Shown here: positions 6,829 through 13,925 of the stretch, piece by piece | Layout of the letters: each line of letters begins with the position of its first letter | Numbering within the stretch: the first letter of the stretch is position 1 | NCBI GenBank assembly: GCA_023379345.1 | Contig: JAMCUV010000017.1 | Location: forward strand, 1 to 13,927 | Reading direction: 5' to 3' | Source: Thermoplasmatota archaeon | GTDB taxonomy: Archaea > Thermoplasmatota > Thermoplasmata > Thermoplasmatales > Thermoplasmataceae | Length of the DNA: 13,927 bases | Program-made: the position numbers and the translations under genes | Notes under the pieces: model-generated | What the model was told of the DNA's origin: nothing | The model's input: only the letters and a program-made list of their open reading frames with translations | Databases searched by the model: none

Positions 6829-8013
6829 TTATTTAATTATTCCCAGTTCCCTGCCGGCGCTGGTGAATGCTTCTACGGCATAGTCCAGGTCCTTCCTGCT
6901 GTGCAGTGCCGACGGCATGAGCCTTATCCTTGCAGTGCCAACCGGCACAGTCGGATAGACAATGGGTGAGGCAAATATCCTGTGGGAGGCATAGAGCTTT
7001 TCACTCAGGTCGATGGTCTTCCTCTCATCGCCAACCATTACCGGGGTTATTGGGGTCTTGCTGTGGCCAAGGTCAAATCCGACGTCACTGAGGTTTTTCT
7101 TCAGGTAATCGGAATTGCTCCACAGTTTTTTCAGCAGGCTGTCGTCCCTCTCCAGTATCTCTATGGATTTCAGGACCGCCGCTGTATCGCCAGGGTTGAG
7201 GCCGCTGCTGAACAGGAATGGCCTGGACTTCCTCTTCAGGTATTCAACAAGGTATTCCGGGCCTGCCACGAATCCGCCCATGGAACCGATGGCCTTTGAG
7301 AACGTCCCCATCTCGATGTCTATCTTGTCCGATACCTTGAAATAATCCGCGATGCCCCTTCCGTGGTCTCCGAGCACTCCCTCCCCATGGGCGTCGTCCA
7401 CGTAGCTAATTGCGCCGTACTTTATGGCAAGGTCAACCAGCTCAGGAACAGGGGCGATATCCCCGTCCATGCTGAAAACCCCGTCGGTGATTATGAGTTT
7501 CCTGGATGAGGATGAAGCATTTTCCCTGAGGTTCTTCTCAAGGTCAGCCATGTTCATGTGCTTGTACACGATCCTTCTGGCTGAACTCAGCCTGACGCCG
7601 TCAATTATGCTGGCATGGTTCAGCTCCTCGCTGAAAACCAGATCATCCTTTCCCACAATGGCCGGTATGGTTCCGGAATTTGCCAGGAGCCCTCCCTGGT
7701 AGACAAGGGAAGCTTCCATGTGCTTGAACTTCGCCACCTTCTCCTCAAGCTTGATATCTATCTCGTTTGTGCCTGCTATTGATCTTACTGCGCCTGCCCC
7801 CACTCCATATTCCTCTATGGCCTCAATGGCAGCCTTCTTCACCTCAGGGTGGTTGGCAAGCCCAAGGTAGTTGTTTGAGCACATGTTGAGGAAATCCTTC
7901 CCGGAAATCCTGACCCAAGCCCCCTGTGGCCCCTCAAGAACCTTGATGGGCACAAATCTGCCGGCACTCTTCATGGATTCAATCTCGCCCTTTATCCAGT
8001 CCAGTGATCCCAT
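6829..8013 (-). CDS. kbl: Alpha-oxoamine synthase, probably glycine C-acetyltransferase (2-amino-3-ketobutyrate CoA ligase)
   Basis: PLP enzyme that joins glycine and acetyl-CoA to 2-amino-3-ketobutyrate, or runs the reverse as the second step of threonine breakdown. Numbered from the ATG at 8013 (394 residues), the PLP lysine is Lys240 in GTFSKAIG. Asp207 and His209 in VDDAHGEGV contact the cofactor, and ELNHASIIDG (130-139) supplies the ring-stacking His133. CSNNYLGLANHP and AVRSIAGTNEID match Bacillus Kbl-type proteins better than biotin-pathway KAPA synthase, but the two are hard to separate by eye and some archaeal members may do both. No bio genes or threonine dehydrogenase are adjacent. 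ATG 8013 has GGTGA 5 bases upstream and is preferred over an in-frame GTG at 8022. It has a single-gene arrangement with its own TATA box. It converges on the DsrE-like gene. Confidence 0.85.
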   Translation of the reverse strand: MGSLDWIKGEIESMKSAGRFVPIKVLEGPQGAWVRISGKDFLNMCSNNYLGLANHPEVKKAAIEAIEEYGVGAGAVRSIAGTNEIDIKLEEKVAKFKHMEASLVYQGGLLANSGTIPAIVGKDDLVFSEELNHASIIDGVRLSSARRIVYKHMNMADLEKNLRENASSSSRKLIITDGVFSMDGDIAPVPELVDLAIKYGAISYVDDAHGEGVLGDHGRGIADYFKVSDKIDIEMGTFSKAIGSMGGFVAGPEYLVEYLKRKSRPFLFSSGLNPGDTAAVLKSIEILERDDSLLKKLWSNSDYLKKNLSDVGFDLGHSKTPITPVMVGDERKTIDLSEKLYASHRIFASPIVYPTVPVGTARIRLMPSALHSRKDLDYAVEAFTSAGRELGIIK

Positions 8014-8018
8014 AATTG

Positions 8019-8023
8019 TCACC
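8019..8023 (-). promoter_or_regulatory. Ribosome binding site of kbl
   Basis: GGTGA on the minus strand, 5 bases before the ATG at 8013. It overlaps the alternative GTG at 8022, and so favours the ATG. Confidence 0.5.
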
Positions 8024-8041
8024 AGATCATGGCTAAAATAG

Positions 8042-8062
8042 TATTAAGCATGTCCATACATG
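8042..8062 (-). promoter_or_regulatory. kbl promoter: TATA element with adjacent palindrome
   Basis: On the minus strand TTAATA (8047 to 8042) is about 26 bases before the likely transcription start near 8018. Just upstream, over the place of the BRE (TFB contact), is CATGT-CCAT-ACATG (8049-8062), a perfect 5-base inverted repeat around 4 bases. A regulator bound there would compete with TFB, so this is a candidate operator. The operator role is inferred from position. Confidence 0.4.
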
Positions 8063-8091
8063 GCTGAATGCTCGCCTGAGCCGTAACAAAA

Positions 8092-8099
8092 TTATAATA
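8092..8099 (+). promoter_or_regulatory. TATA box of the unknown gene at 8123
   Basis: TTATAATA is centred 27 bases before the A of the ATG at 8123, which predicts a leaderless transcript starting at or next to the ATG. No Shine-Dalgarno is present. This is one of the best TATA matches in the window. Confidence 0.65.
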
Positions 8100-8122
8100 C
8101 TGTTATTGCGTATTTATATCAT

Positions 8123-8707
8123 ATGGCAGATTTAATCGTTTCCGGGAATCTCAAGCTGAAAAACCTGGCGCAGGTCACGTGGAGCTGGTACGACAAGTCC
8201 TCCGGCACAGTGATGTGGACCTTCAGGAATCCATCAGCCAGGGTGCAGAGCATAATCCTCTTCAGGTCAGGATACTATTTCGGCAATGCTTACTGGCCCA
8301 TTTACCTTGCAAACCAGAATTTCAACGTCAGGTGGGGGAAGAACGATCCCCTGGTGAACCTTGGTTCCCAGCAGAATTCGCCCCCTCTGGGTGTTGTGAA
8401 TTTCAACTCCAGGAAGCTTGTTTGCTTCATTTTCACCCTGAATCCTGGCCAGGACTGGTCAATGCTTGAGGGAGGCTTCCAGGGCACCGAGCCGGATTCT
8501 GTCAAGAGCGTGCCAGTTTCATACGAGGGAACTGCTGAGTTCTGCATAACCTATGACAAGAACCAGGTGAATGACTGGGACCTGCAGACAGGAACAGGGC
8601 TGAAGGGATACCTCCCCAATCCCAGTACGTTCAACACTGCATATTACGGGTGCAGGGACGAATACTACCAGCTTTTCAACGATGTCATAACGGCAGGTAA
8701 ATGCTGA
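8123..8707 (+). CDS. Uncharacterised Trp-rich, probably beta-rich soluble protein
   Basis: I do not recognise this 194-residue protein. It has no signal peptide or membrane segment. Seven tryptophans (20, 22, 32, 58, 71, 112, 152), many Tyr, Phe and Asn, and alternating hydrophobic stretches (TVMWTFRNP, KLVCFIFTLNP, TAEFCITYDK) suggest a beta-sandwich. The four cysteines are 101, 141, 177 and 194, the last being the final residue. Regular codon use, a clear TATA box 27 bases before the ATG and a tight junction to the next gene support a real, expressed gene. It converges on the glucoamylase gene with 6 bases between stops and diverges from kbl. An aromatic-rich beta protein beside a glycoside hydrolase could bind carbohydrate, but no carbohydrate-binding-module signature is visible, so this is only a guess. 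Confidence 0.8.
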   Translation: MADLIVSGNLKLKNLAQVTWSWYDKSSGTVMWTFRNPSARVQSIILFRSGYYFGNAYWPIYLANQNFNVRWGKNDPLVNLGSQQNSPPLGVVNFNSRKLVCFIFTLNPGQDWSMLEGGFQGTEPDSVKSVPVSYEGTAEFCITYDKNQVNDWDLQTGTGLKGYLPNPSTFNTAYYGCRDEYYQLFNDVITAGKC

Positions 8708-8710
8708 AGC

Positions 8711-8748
8711 GCATCAGGCCTTACCGTGATCTGCCATTATCCTGATGC
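8711..8748. repeat. 8-base inverted repeat at a convergent junction
   Basis: GCATCAGG (8711-8718) and CCTGATGC (8741-8748) are perfect inverted copies 22 bases apart. They start in the 6-base gap between the unknown gene and the glucoamylase gene and run into the latter's last codons. The repeat could form a hairpin in either transcript, but no T run follows on either strand, so a terminator role is doubtful. Confidence 0.3.
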
Positions 8749-11119
8749 TGTAGTCCCTGCCCTCCCAAGATGCGCTGTCCTTCCAGAAGAAGGTGAATGT
8801 CACGGTCTCTCCAGCCTTCATTCCCGACGTTGGCAGGTCTGTGTAGAACTCGTTCAGGCATGAACGGTCAGTATCCTGGTCCCTGATTGTTTTCCAGCCA
8901 TCGCCGGACCAGTGTATTGTGGCCATGGCATGCAGCTGTATTCTCAGGGTCCTCCCCTCCTCAAGCCAGGTGAACTTGTTGCTGAATGCCCAGATTGACA
9001 GGGTGCTCCTGTTTCCCCCTTCAAGGTAGCGCAGCCGCGTGACTTCAGGCATGTCGTATATCCTGCCATCATGTATGGATCGTCCCAGCTTCAGGTACTC
9101 CGCGTGTGCCCATACCAGTGGCATGGCAGACCCTGAAGGCTTCCCGTTGAACAGCCCCCTTCCTGGTATGTCCGGGGCGTCCCATACCTGTTCCGGAAGC
9201 ATTCCTCCGCTGCTGGTCATCTTTTCCATTGCAGCCATCAGCTTCAGGGCTTCCTCGCGGTGGCCGGCAGCAAGCTCATAATGCGCACGCTCCCCCACAA
9301 GCAGCGGCCAGCCCCTGCCCTTCCCGGTGCCGTTGAAGGGAGTCCCGTCATCATGCTCGCCGTACCCGTCGTAGTTGTACCTGTGCCATACTGGGCCTGA
9401 TCTGGTATCGGTGCGGAGGATGCCGTCCATGACCTTTATGGTATTGAGTATCCTGGGGTCACTAGGGGATCTCAGCCCGAACCGCACAAGGGCAATGGCG
9501 TCCGTGCTCACAATCTCCTCGGCCGGAACATCGGACTGGCCCAGAGGCCTGTTCTTGATCGGGACGTACCCAAGCAGTGCTGAGGAGGCAAAATGCATGC
9601 CCCGGTCAGGCGGCGCAATCCTCACGTAGTAGCCGTCAACACCGAACCTCCTTGAAACGTCAGTGCCCGTGGCATAGGTCCACCTTTCAATGTTGGAATT
9701 TATTGAATCGGCGGTCTCCCTCAGGAATGCCGCAGTATCAGCTTCCCCGTTGAATTCCGCGAATTCGGCTGCGGACAGCAGGGCTGCCACCTCCACTGCA
9801 ATGGTGAATGGCGAGTATCCCCCGTCCTCCTCCCATCGATCCTCCTGTGTGCACGGGCCGCTCCTCACAAGGAACTCCGCAGCCTTCCTGACCATTGGCC
9901 AGGCGTTATGCATGTCTATCTTCTCAAGCCTCCAGAGCTTATGCGCAAGCAGCACAGGGAAGGCGGTTTCATCTATCTGTATGCCCTCCCAGTACCTCCC
10001 GCCATCAAGCCACATGTTCTGCTGCCAGTGCCCGTCATCCTCCTGTGTCACAAGAAGGAACCGCAGTGCGGAAATTGCACCGTCAATGTCGCCAACTGCA
10101 ATCTGGGCTTCGGCAGCCTCCACCATGTCCCGCGGCCAGATCAGGTGGTATCCGCCTATGTCATTGTCGCCCTTGGAATTGCCCCATGGTATGGAGAGGC
10201 TTGCAATGAGGGCGCCAGGAAACTGGTCCTTGGCCTGGTGGGATTTCACCACTGTTATGCTCCTCTCATCCAGTACGTTGTTCCAGTCCTTGGCATACTG
10301 CTTTCCCAGATAGGCGTAATAGGTGGACCACTGGGATGTGAACTTCCGGAGCACATCCCTGTAATCCTTCATCCTTGTGCTCCTTGCCTTCAGTGCGGCC
10401 TCATCCGCAGTGTTGCCGAATCCAAGGTAGAAGGTGAACTCCCCGGATTCAGGCAGCTCAACCTCAGCAGTTACTGCCACATTTCCGTTGTCCGCACGAT
10501 GGAACTCCCATGTCATCTTCCTGTTCCTGCTGATGTCCTGCCATCCATCGGAAAATCCAGAGAATCCGCAGCTCATCCTGTTGTGTGGAACATCTATGCA
10601 CGCGGCCATGTACGTGGATCCGCGCATGGCGTACATCATTGGCACACCCTTGTAATCTCCAATCCATGCTGTATTTCCGTTTCCCATGTTGCCGATGTGG
10701 GGTGCCATGAGTGAGTATACGCTCATCCTGCCTGACTGTTTGTCTGATGGCAGGAATTTAACATGTTCCACCAGGACGTCTGCGTCTGGATCAGTGAAAA
10801 CGGTTTTCGTGATCCTGAACCTGCCGTTCTTCGCAGAATTCTCAATGACGAAGGCGGGTACTCCGGGCTTGTAAGGGTGTATCCTGTGTATGGTGTCCCT
10901 CCTCTCCTCCGCAAAGAAATCGTCCCCTGCCACTAGGAACTGGTGGTCCCTGAGATCTGCCGTATCTATCCTTGGAAAATATACCTCATTCACGATGCCA
11001 TGCGACAGGGTGAACCACACCCTGCTGTGTGATGAAATTGCAGTTCCTACGCCGTCCTTTGAACTTGATGTCCACCTGGGCTCGATTCCAGGTGATCCGA
11101 ATGCCTCGCCGTTGTCCAT
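8714..11119 (-). CDS. GH15 glucoamylase / glucodextranase-type alpha-glucosidase
   Basis: Releases glucose from the non-reducing ends of alpha-glucans such as starch, glycogen or dextran by an inverting mechanism. An N-terminal glucodextranase-type beta-sandwich (about 8-270) starts with PGIEPRWTSSSKDGVGT. It is followed by the (alpha/alpha)6 GH15 catalytic domain (about 290-685) and a C-terminal beta domain (about 690-798). In the catalytic domain YHLIWPRDM (324-332) is a substrate-site motif. RWEEDGGYSPFT holds the presumed general acid Glu430. GRGWPLLVGERAHYE (601-615) is conserved, and MLPEQVWD holds the presumed general base Glu643. No signal peptide is present, so the enzyme is probably cytoplasmic, perhaps acting on stored glycogen. 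At 801 residues it is longer than the roughly 620-650-residue archaeal GH15 enzymes and resembles bacterial multidomain forms. ATG 11119 is supported by a TATA box at -25 (leaderless). Some archaeal GH15 proteins are trehalases, so substrate is not certain. Confidence 0.9.
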   Translation of the reverse strand: MDNGEAFGSPGIEPRWTSSSKDGVGTAISSHSRVWFTLSHGIVNEVYFPRIDTADLRDHQFLVAGDDFFAEERRDTIHRIHPYKPGVPAFVIENSAKNGRFRITKTVFTDPDADVLVEHVKFLPSDKQSGRMSVYSLMAPHIGNMGNGNTAWIGDYKGVPMMYAMRGSTYMAACIDVPHNRMSCGFSGFSDGWQDISRNRKMTWEFHRADNGNVAVTAEVELPESGEFTFYLGFGNTADEAALKARSTRMKDYRDVLRKFTSQWSTYYAYLGKQYAKDWNNVLDERSITVVKSHQAKDQFPGALIASLSIPWGNSKGDNDIGGYHLIWPRDMVEAAEAQIAVGDIDGAISALRFLLVTQEDDGHWQQNMWLDGGRYWEGIQIDETAFPVLLAHKLWRLEKIDMHNAWPMVRKAAEFLVRSGPCTQEDRWEEDGGYSPFTIAVEVAALLSAAEFAEFNGEADTAAFLRETADSINSNIERWTYATGTDVSRRFGVDGYYVRIAPPDRGMHFASSALLGYVPIKNRPLGQSDVPAEEIVSTDAIALVRFGLRSPSDPRILNTIKVMDGILRTDTRSGPVWHRYNYDGYGEHDDGTPFNGTGKGRGWPLLVGERAHYELAAGHREEALKLMAAMEKMTSSGGMLPEQVWDAPDIPGRGLFNGKPSGSAMPLVWAHAEYLKLGRSIHDGRIYDMPEVTRLRYLEGGNRSTLSIWAFSNKFTWLEEGRTLRIQLHAMATIHWSGDGWKTIRDQDTDRSCLNEFYTDLPTSGMKAGETVTFTFFWKDSASWEGRDYSIRIMADHGKA

Positions 11120-11140
11120 GGTGTCTCATGCCCATTCCGG

Positions 11141-11148
11141 TTAAAAGG
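11141..11148 (-). promoter_or_regulatory. TATA box of the glucoamylase gene
   Basis: CCTTTTAA on the minus strand is centred about 25 bases before the ATG at 11119, the spacing expected when transcription starts at the start codon. No Shine-Dalgarno is present. Confidence 0.6.
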
Positions 11149-11480
11149 CTTGCCGGGATTCTGGATGCCTGATTCCATATTGCAGGCTGTGATCAGGTCA
11201 ACTGTGTGATTTACTCCTGGGCCCTGACTTCTTTGCCTGCACCGTTGATTTATTCTCCACCGTGCTGGTCGCCGGGACTTTCCCATGGCGGCGTGGATGC
11301 GCAGGATCCAGCAACCTGCAGGATGGGGAATTGAGAGCAAGCAGAATTTCAAGGCCATGTGCGGCCAGCTTGTCCAGGCACTTTCCAGACATGATGTTGC
11401 CATGAGTTTTCGCCTCATAACTCTTGCTCATCAGCCCAGTGCCAATGGAACCATGCGAAATCCAGTACTTTCCTTCCAAA

Positions 11481-11493
11481 TAAAAATATAAAT
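11481..11493 (+). promoter_or_regulatory. TATA element before the MFS gene
   Basis: TAAAAATATAAAT is the most A+T-rich run of its region. Its centre predicts transcription from about 11513, giving a leader of roughly 13 bases to the ATG at 11527. It is only about 22 bases from the earlier GTG at 11509, too close to place that codon inside the mRNA comfortably. In reverse it is also TATA-like, so it may be two-way. Confidence 0.55.
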
Positions 11494-11526
11494 CGTCAGA
11501 CACTACCTGTGAAAGTAAGGGATGCA

Positions 11527-12885
11527 ATGAACGATCTGCAGGAAAACCGCATAATTCTTGGCACCAGATCAAGGAAATTCTCCTCAAGCGGCCATGCCTG
11601 GTTCATAAGCTACCTTCTCTCAAATGTATCCGGTGGTCTGACATCTCCGCTGATTCCGCTGTTCGTTGTCATATATTTACATTACAGCGTGGTGTACGTG
11701 GGGATCATATCTTCACTTTCATCTGCCGCAAGCGTGCCGGCATTGATTTTCTGGGGCAACCTCTCCGACATCCTGAAGAAGAGGAAGATATTCATCGTCA
11801 TAGGGTTTGCAGGGTCTTTCCTTTCCCTGCTTCTCATACTCATCACGCACACCATAGGGATGTACATCACCACCCTTGTGGTCTACCAGATCATAGCAAT
11901 GGCCAGCACGCCAGTTGCAACCCTGCTCATACTGGAGAGCACAGTCGAGAAGAAATGGCCCAACGTCATGTCCAGCTTCAATACCATATCATACATAGGC
12001 CTTGTTGCCGGGCTGGCAGCAGGCACCATTATCCTGAACATATTCGGCCACGGGGGGGCCGCAATTCTTCCCATGCTGTATTTCTATTCCGCCATAGTGT
12101 ACCTGGCTGCGGCATTGAGCGCCATATTCCTCCTGCCAGAACCTGCCAGGAAACTTGACAGGAACGCAAGCAAGCTGAACCGCGTGGCATCATTCAGGAT
12201 GGTTGAGCGGATGCGCTACTTCCCCTCCAGTGTCATACACATAATATCGCTCCGCCAGGGCAAGGGCAGGAAGCTTTCATCCAGGACCAGGACGTACATA
12301 TTCTACACCTGCATGCTCATGTTCGGCTTCCAGCTCTTCTTCGTGCCATTCCCTGTCTTCCTCATAGATAAGCTGGGCGGGACTGAGACGGAGATATTCA
12401 TAATGTACCTGCTCAACAACGTGGCTTCCCTGCTTGCTTTCAGGATCAGCGGAAAGACCGTTGAAAGAGCAGGCCTGGGAAAGACCATGTCAATGGCCTT
12501 ATTCTCAAGGGTTTCCATCCTTGCCTTCTCAACAATACTTGGGCTCTGGCTGGTTCACATCTCGGGAAGCCTGTGGATCGGCGTGGCGTGCTACTCAATC
12601 ATGGGATTCTTCTGGAGTTTCATAAGCATCAGCTGGGTAACATCAATCTCGAAACTTGCCATACCGGAGAACAGGGGGAAGGCCATAGGATATTACAACT
12701 CATTCCTTGGTATCGGGCAGATAGGCGGCGGCCTGGCATCTGGATTCATCTCCGGGATTTTCGGGTATCCTGCCGATTTCCTGGTGGCCATGCTGGCAGT
12801 GCTCATTGGCGGGATATTCCTGGTCAGGTTCCAGAAAAACATGGATCCGTATATGAATGCGGGGCAGCAGGCACCGGCATCATGA
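11527..12885 (+). CDS. Major facilitator superfamily (MFS) transporter
   Basis: A 452-residue membrane protein with about 12 hydrophobic segments in two halves. The first runs from roughly 25 to 205; the second from about 255 to 435. Between them is a basic cytoplasmic loop (about 206-255, with PEPARKLDRNASKL and RQGKGRKLSSRTRT). The MFS motif A after the second segment is GNLSDILKKRK (77-87). The equivalent place in the second half (about 309-320) has the weaker GKTVERAGLGKT. RGKAIGYYNSFLGIGQIGGG (383-402) is the Gly-rich pattern of the later helices. Substrate cannot be told: sugar or drug export are both common in the superfamily, and the nearby glucoamylase is only weak support for a sugar. 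An in-frame GTG at 11509 would add six residues; ATG 11527 is favoured by the TATA spacing. It converges on sepF. Confidence 0.88.
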   Translation: MNDLQENRIILGTRSRKFSSSGHAWFISYLLSNVSGGLTSPLIPLFVVIYLHYSVVYVGIISSLSSAASVPALIFWGNLSDILKKRKIFIVIGFAGSFLSLLLILITHTIGMYITTLVVYQIIAMASTPVATLLILESTVEKKWPNVMSSFNTISYIGLVAGLAAGTIILNIFGHGGAAILPMLYFYSAIVYLAAALSAIFLLPEPARKLDRNASKLNRVASFRMVERMRYFPSSVIHIISLRQGKGRKLSSRTRTYIFYTCMLMFGFQLFFVPFPVFLIDKLGGTETEIFIMYLLNNVASLLAFRISGKTVERAGLGKTMSMALFSRVSILAFSTILGLWLVHISGSLWIGVACYSIMGFFWSFISISWVTSISKLAIPENRGKAIGYYNSFLGIGQIGGGLASGFISGIFGYPADFLVAMLAVLIGGIFLVRFQKNMDPYMNAGQQAPAS

Positions 12886-12891
12886 CATTGG

Positions 12892-13263
12892 CTAAAGGGC
12901 CCTGATCCTCTGCCTGTCTATGGTTATGCCAGGAGGCGTGACCACAAAATATGTGCCGTTTGAGCCCACACCGGCCACATCGCCATTCACGTCCCTCACT
13001 ATCCTCTTGATCTCGTCCTTGATCCTTGTCATGAGGTACTCCTCCCTGGAAACAGGTGAGCAGTCCAGTATGAGGATGTTACCTTCATAGATGAACGGGC
13101 TGATCTTCCTGATGTCCTCAAACCTTGCGATCTCAGCCACCCTTACCATTCCCCTGCTTTCGTCCTTGAGCTCGGGAAACTTGTATTCATTCAGGTCTAT
13201 GAATTTCCTGGTGCCGGGTTTTTCGTTTTCCTCCCTGGAGTTCTTCCTCTTTAGGATGGCCAT
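12892..13263 (-). CDS. sepF: SepF, FtsZ membrane anchor (archaeal type)
   Basis: SepF ties the FtsZ ring to the membrane at the division site in archaea that divide with FtsZ, and in Gram-positive bacteria. The 123-residue protein opens with a short basic-amphipathic stretch (MAILKRKNSR) suited to membrane targeting, then a charged linker (11-38). The SepF core is about 39-123: MVRVAEIARFEDIRKI, YEGNILILDCSPV, IKDEIKRIVRDVNGDVAGVG and FVVTPPGITIDRQRIR, all typical of archaeal SepF. The core's dimer-forming beta strands are intact, and the length is normal for archaea. No ftsZ lies in the window. The ATG at 13263 has a TATA-like run about 28 bases upstream and no Shine-Dalgarno, so it may be transcribed apart from the DUF998 gene 47 bases upstream. 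It converges on the MFS gene with 6 bases between stops. Confidence 0.9.
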   Translation of the reverse strand: MAILKRKNSREENEKPGTRKFIDLNEYKFPELKDESRGMVRVAEIARFEDIRKISPFIYEGNILILDCSPVSREEYLMTRIKDEIKRIVRDVNGDVAGVGSNGTYFVVTPPGITIDRQRIRAL

Positions 13264-13285
13264 GTAAAGTAATTACCAAGGCAGT

Positions 13286-13297
13286 TCTAATAATTTT
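13286..13297 (-). promoter_or_regulatory. TATA-like element before sepF
   Basis: On the minus strand AAAATTATTAGA is centred about 28 bases before the ATG at 13263, consistent with a leaderless sepF transcript. It lies in the 47-base gap after the DUF998 gene. Confidence 0.5.
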
Positions 13298-13310
13298 GCC
13301 TGACGCAGAA

Positions 13311-13898
13311 TCAACGCTCTGGAACTGCAGGATTCCTCCTGGACATGCGGAATCCAATCATCATGACGGCCCACAGACCTATGGCACATGTCCCGAATGT
13401 CTCAAGCTCAGCGCTTGACGGCCAGCTGATCCCGAAGGCAATCCCCGTTGCCGCGGAGGCAAGAAGGAGTATGTATCCGCCCCTTGCAGCGTTTTCAATG
13501 ACCATCCCCAATCCCCAGGTTATGATTGCCATATCGGCAATGATGAAGAACCACAGGCTGACAAAATCGTGGGGATAGGTGCCGCCATGGTAGATGCCTA
13601 TGAGCGCAAGGAACAGCGAAGCAATCATGAAGAAGGAGCTGCCTGCGGATTCAACCTTGTTGCGTGACCACAGCAGCAGGCCGCACGCAAATATGAAGAG
13701 CAGCACAGCCGTGAACATCAGCCCGACGTTGTATACCCACGGGAAGTTTGATCCGGGGGACCCAAGCTGGCTGAGGGCGCCAGTGAAGAAATCAAAACCC
13801 GGATTAAGGAGCATTGCAGCAGCTATCCATGCGAAGGCGGACACAATTGCTGCAATTCCAGACAGCATGAGCTTGCCGGAGAGGTCTTCTTTCAGCAC
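13311..13898 (-). CDS. DUF998 family integral membrane protein
   Basis: A 195-residue protein with six predicted membrane helices at about 10-31, 56-77, 87-107, 111-133, 140-158 and 167-184. Between helices 1 and 2 is the family-like segment FFTGALSQLGSPGSNFPWVYNVGL. His104 and His110 (YHGGTYPHDF) flank the third-fourth helix turn, where DUF998 proteins often have conserved polar residues. The function of the family is unknown. The start is GTG 13898, chosen because a TATA box lies 24 bases upstream. The frame stays open to the right edge, but I see no ATG, GTG or TTG before the edge, so a start outside the window cannot be fully excluded. It lies 47 bases upstream of sepF on the same strand, but sepF seems to have its own promoter. 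Confidence 0.72.
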   Translation of the reverse strand: MLKEDLSGKLMLSGIAAIVSAFAWIAAAMLLNPGFDFFTGALSQLGSPGSNFPWVYNVGLMFTAVLLFIFACGLLLWSRNKVESAGSSFFMIASLFLALIGIYHGGTYPHDFVSLWFFIIADMAIITWGLGMVIENAARGGYILLLASAATGIAFGISWPSSAELETFGTCAIGLWAVMMIGFRMSRRNPAVPER

Positions 13899-13917
13899 AG
13901 TGAAAACAACTGAATCA

Positions 13918-13925
13918 GGTATAAG
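13918..13925 (-). promoter_or_regulatory. TATA box before the DUF998 gene
   Basis: CTTATACC on the minus strand is centred about 24 bases before the GTG at 13898. This fits a leaderless start there and argues that the gene is complete in the window. Confidence 0.5.

Larger units (their letters stand above)
11120..11526. other. 407-base stretch without a convincing gene
   Basis: This is the only gap over 300 bases. It holds the promoter of the glucoamylase gene at one end and that of the MFS gene at the other. On the minus strand a frame is open from 11587 to 11198. From its GTG at 11503 it would encode about 101 residues, from its ATG at 11431 about 77, ending in a basic, Ser/Lys-rich tail. 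Its third-position G+C looks only mildly raised, its start lacks a Shine-Dalgarno, and it runs back over the MFS promoter. It may be a relic or chance. A plus-strand frame at 11285-11491 looks like a shadow. I see no tRNA-like fold, transposase remnant or repeat array. Confidence 0.5.

Noticed and set aside
9690..10714. Long plus-strand open frames (207 and 268 codons) opposite the glucoamylase gene
   Set aside because: They overlap each other in different frames and lie antisense to conserved GH15 catalytic motifs. They have no promoter or recognisable protein.
11168..11197. CCTGAT / ATCAGG inverted repeat upstream of the glucoamylase promoter
   Set aside because: Arms are only 6 bases with an 18-base spacer; easily expected by chance.
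11285..11491. Plus-strand frame of 68 codons before the MFS gene
   Set aside because: It has no Shine-Dalgarno or TATA box at the right distance, runs into the MFS TATA element, and looks unlike any protein.
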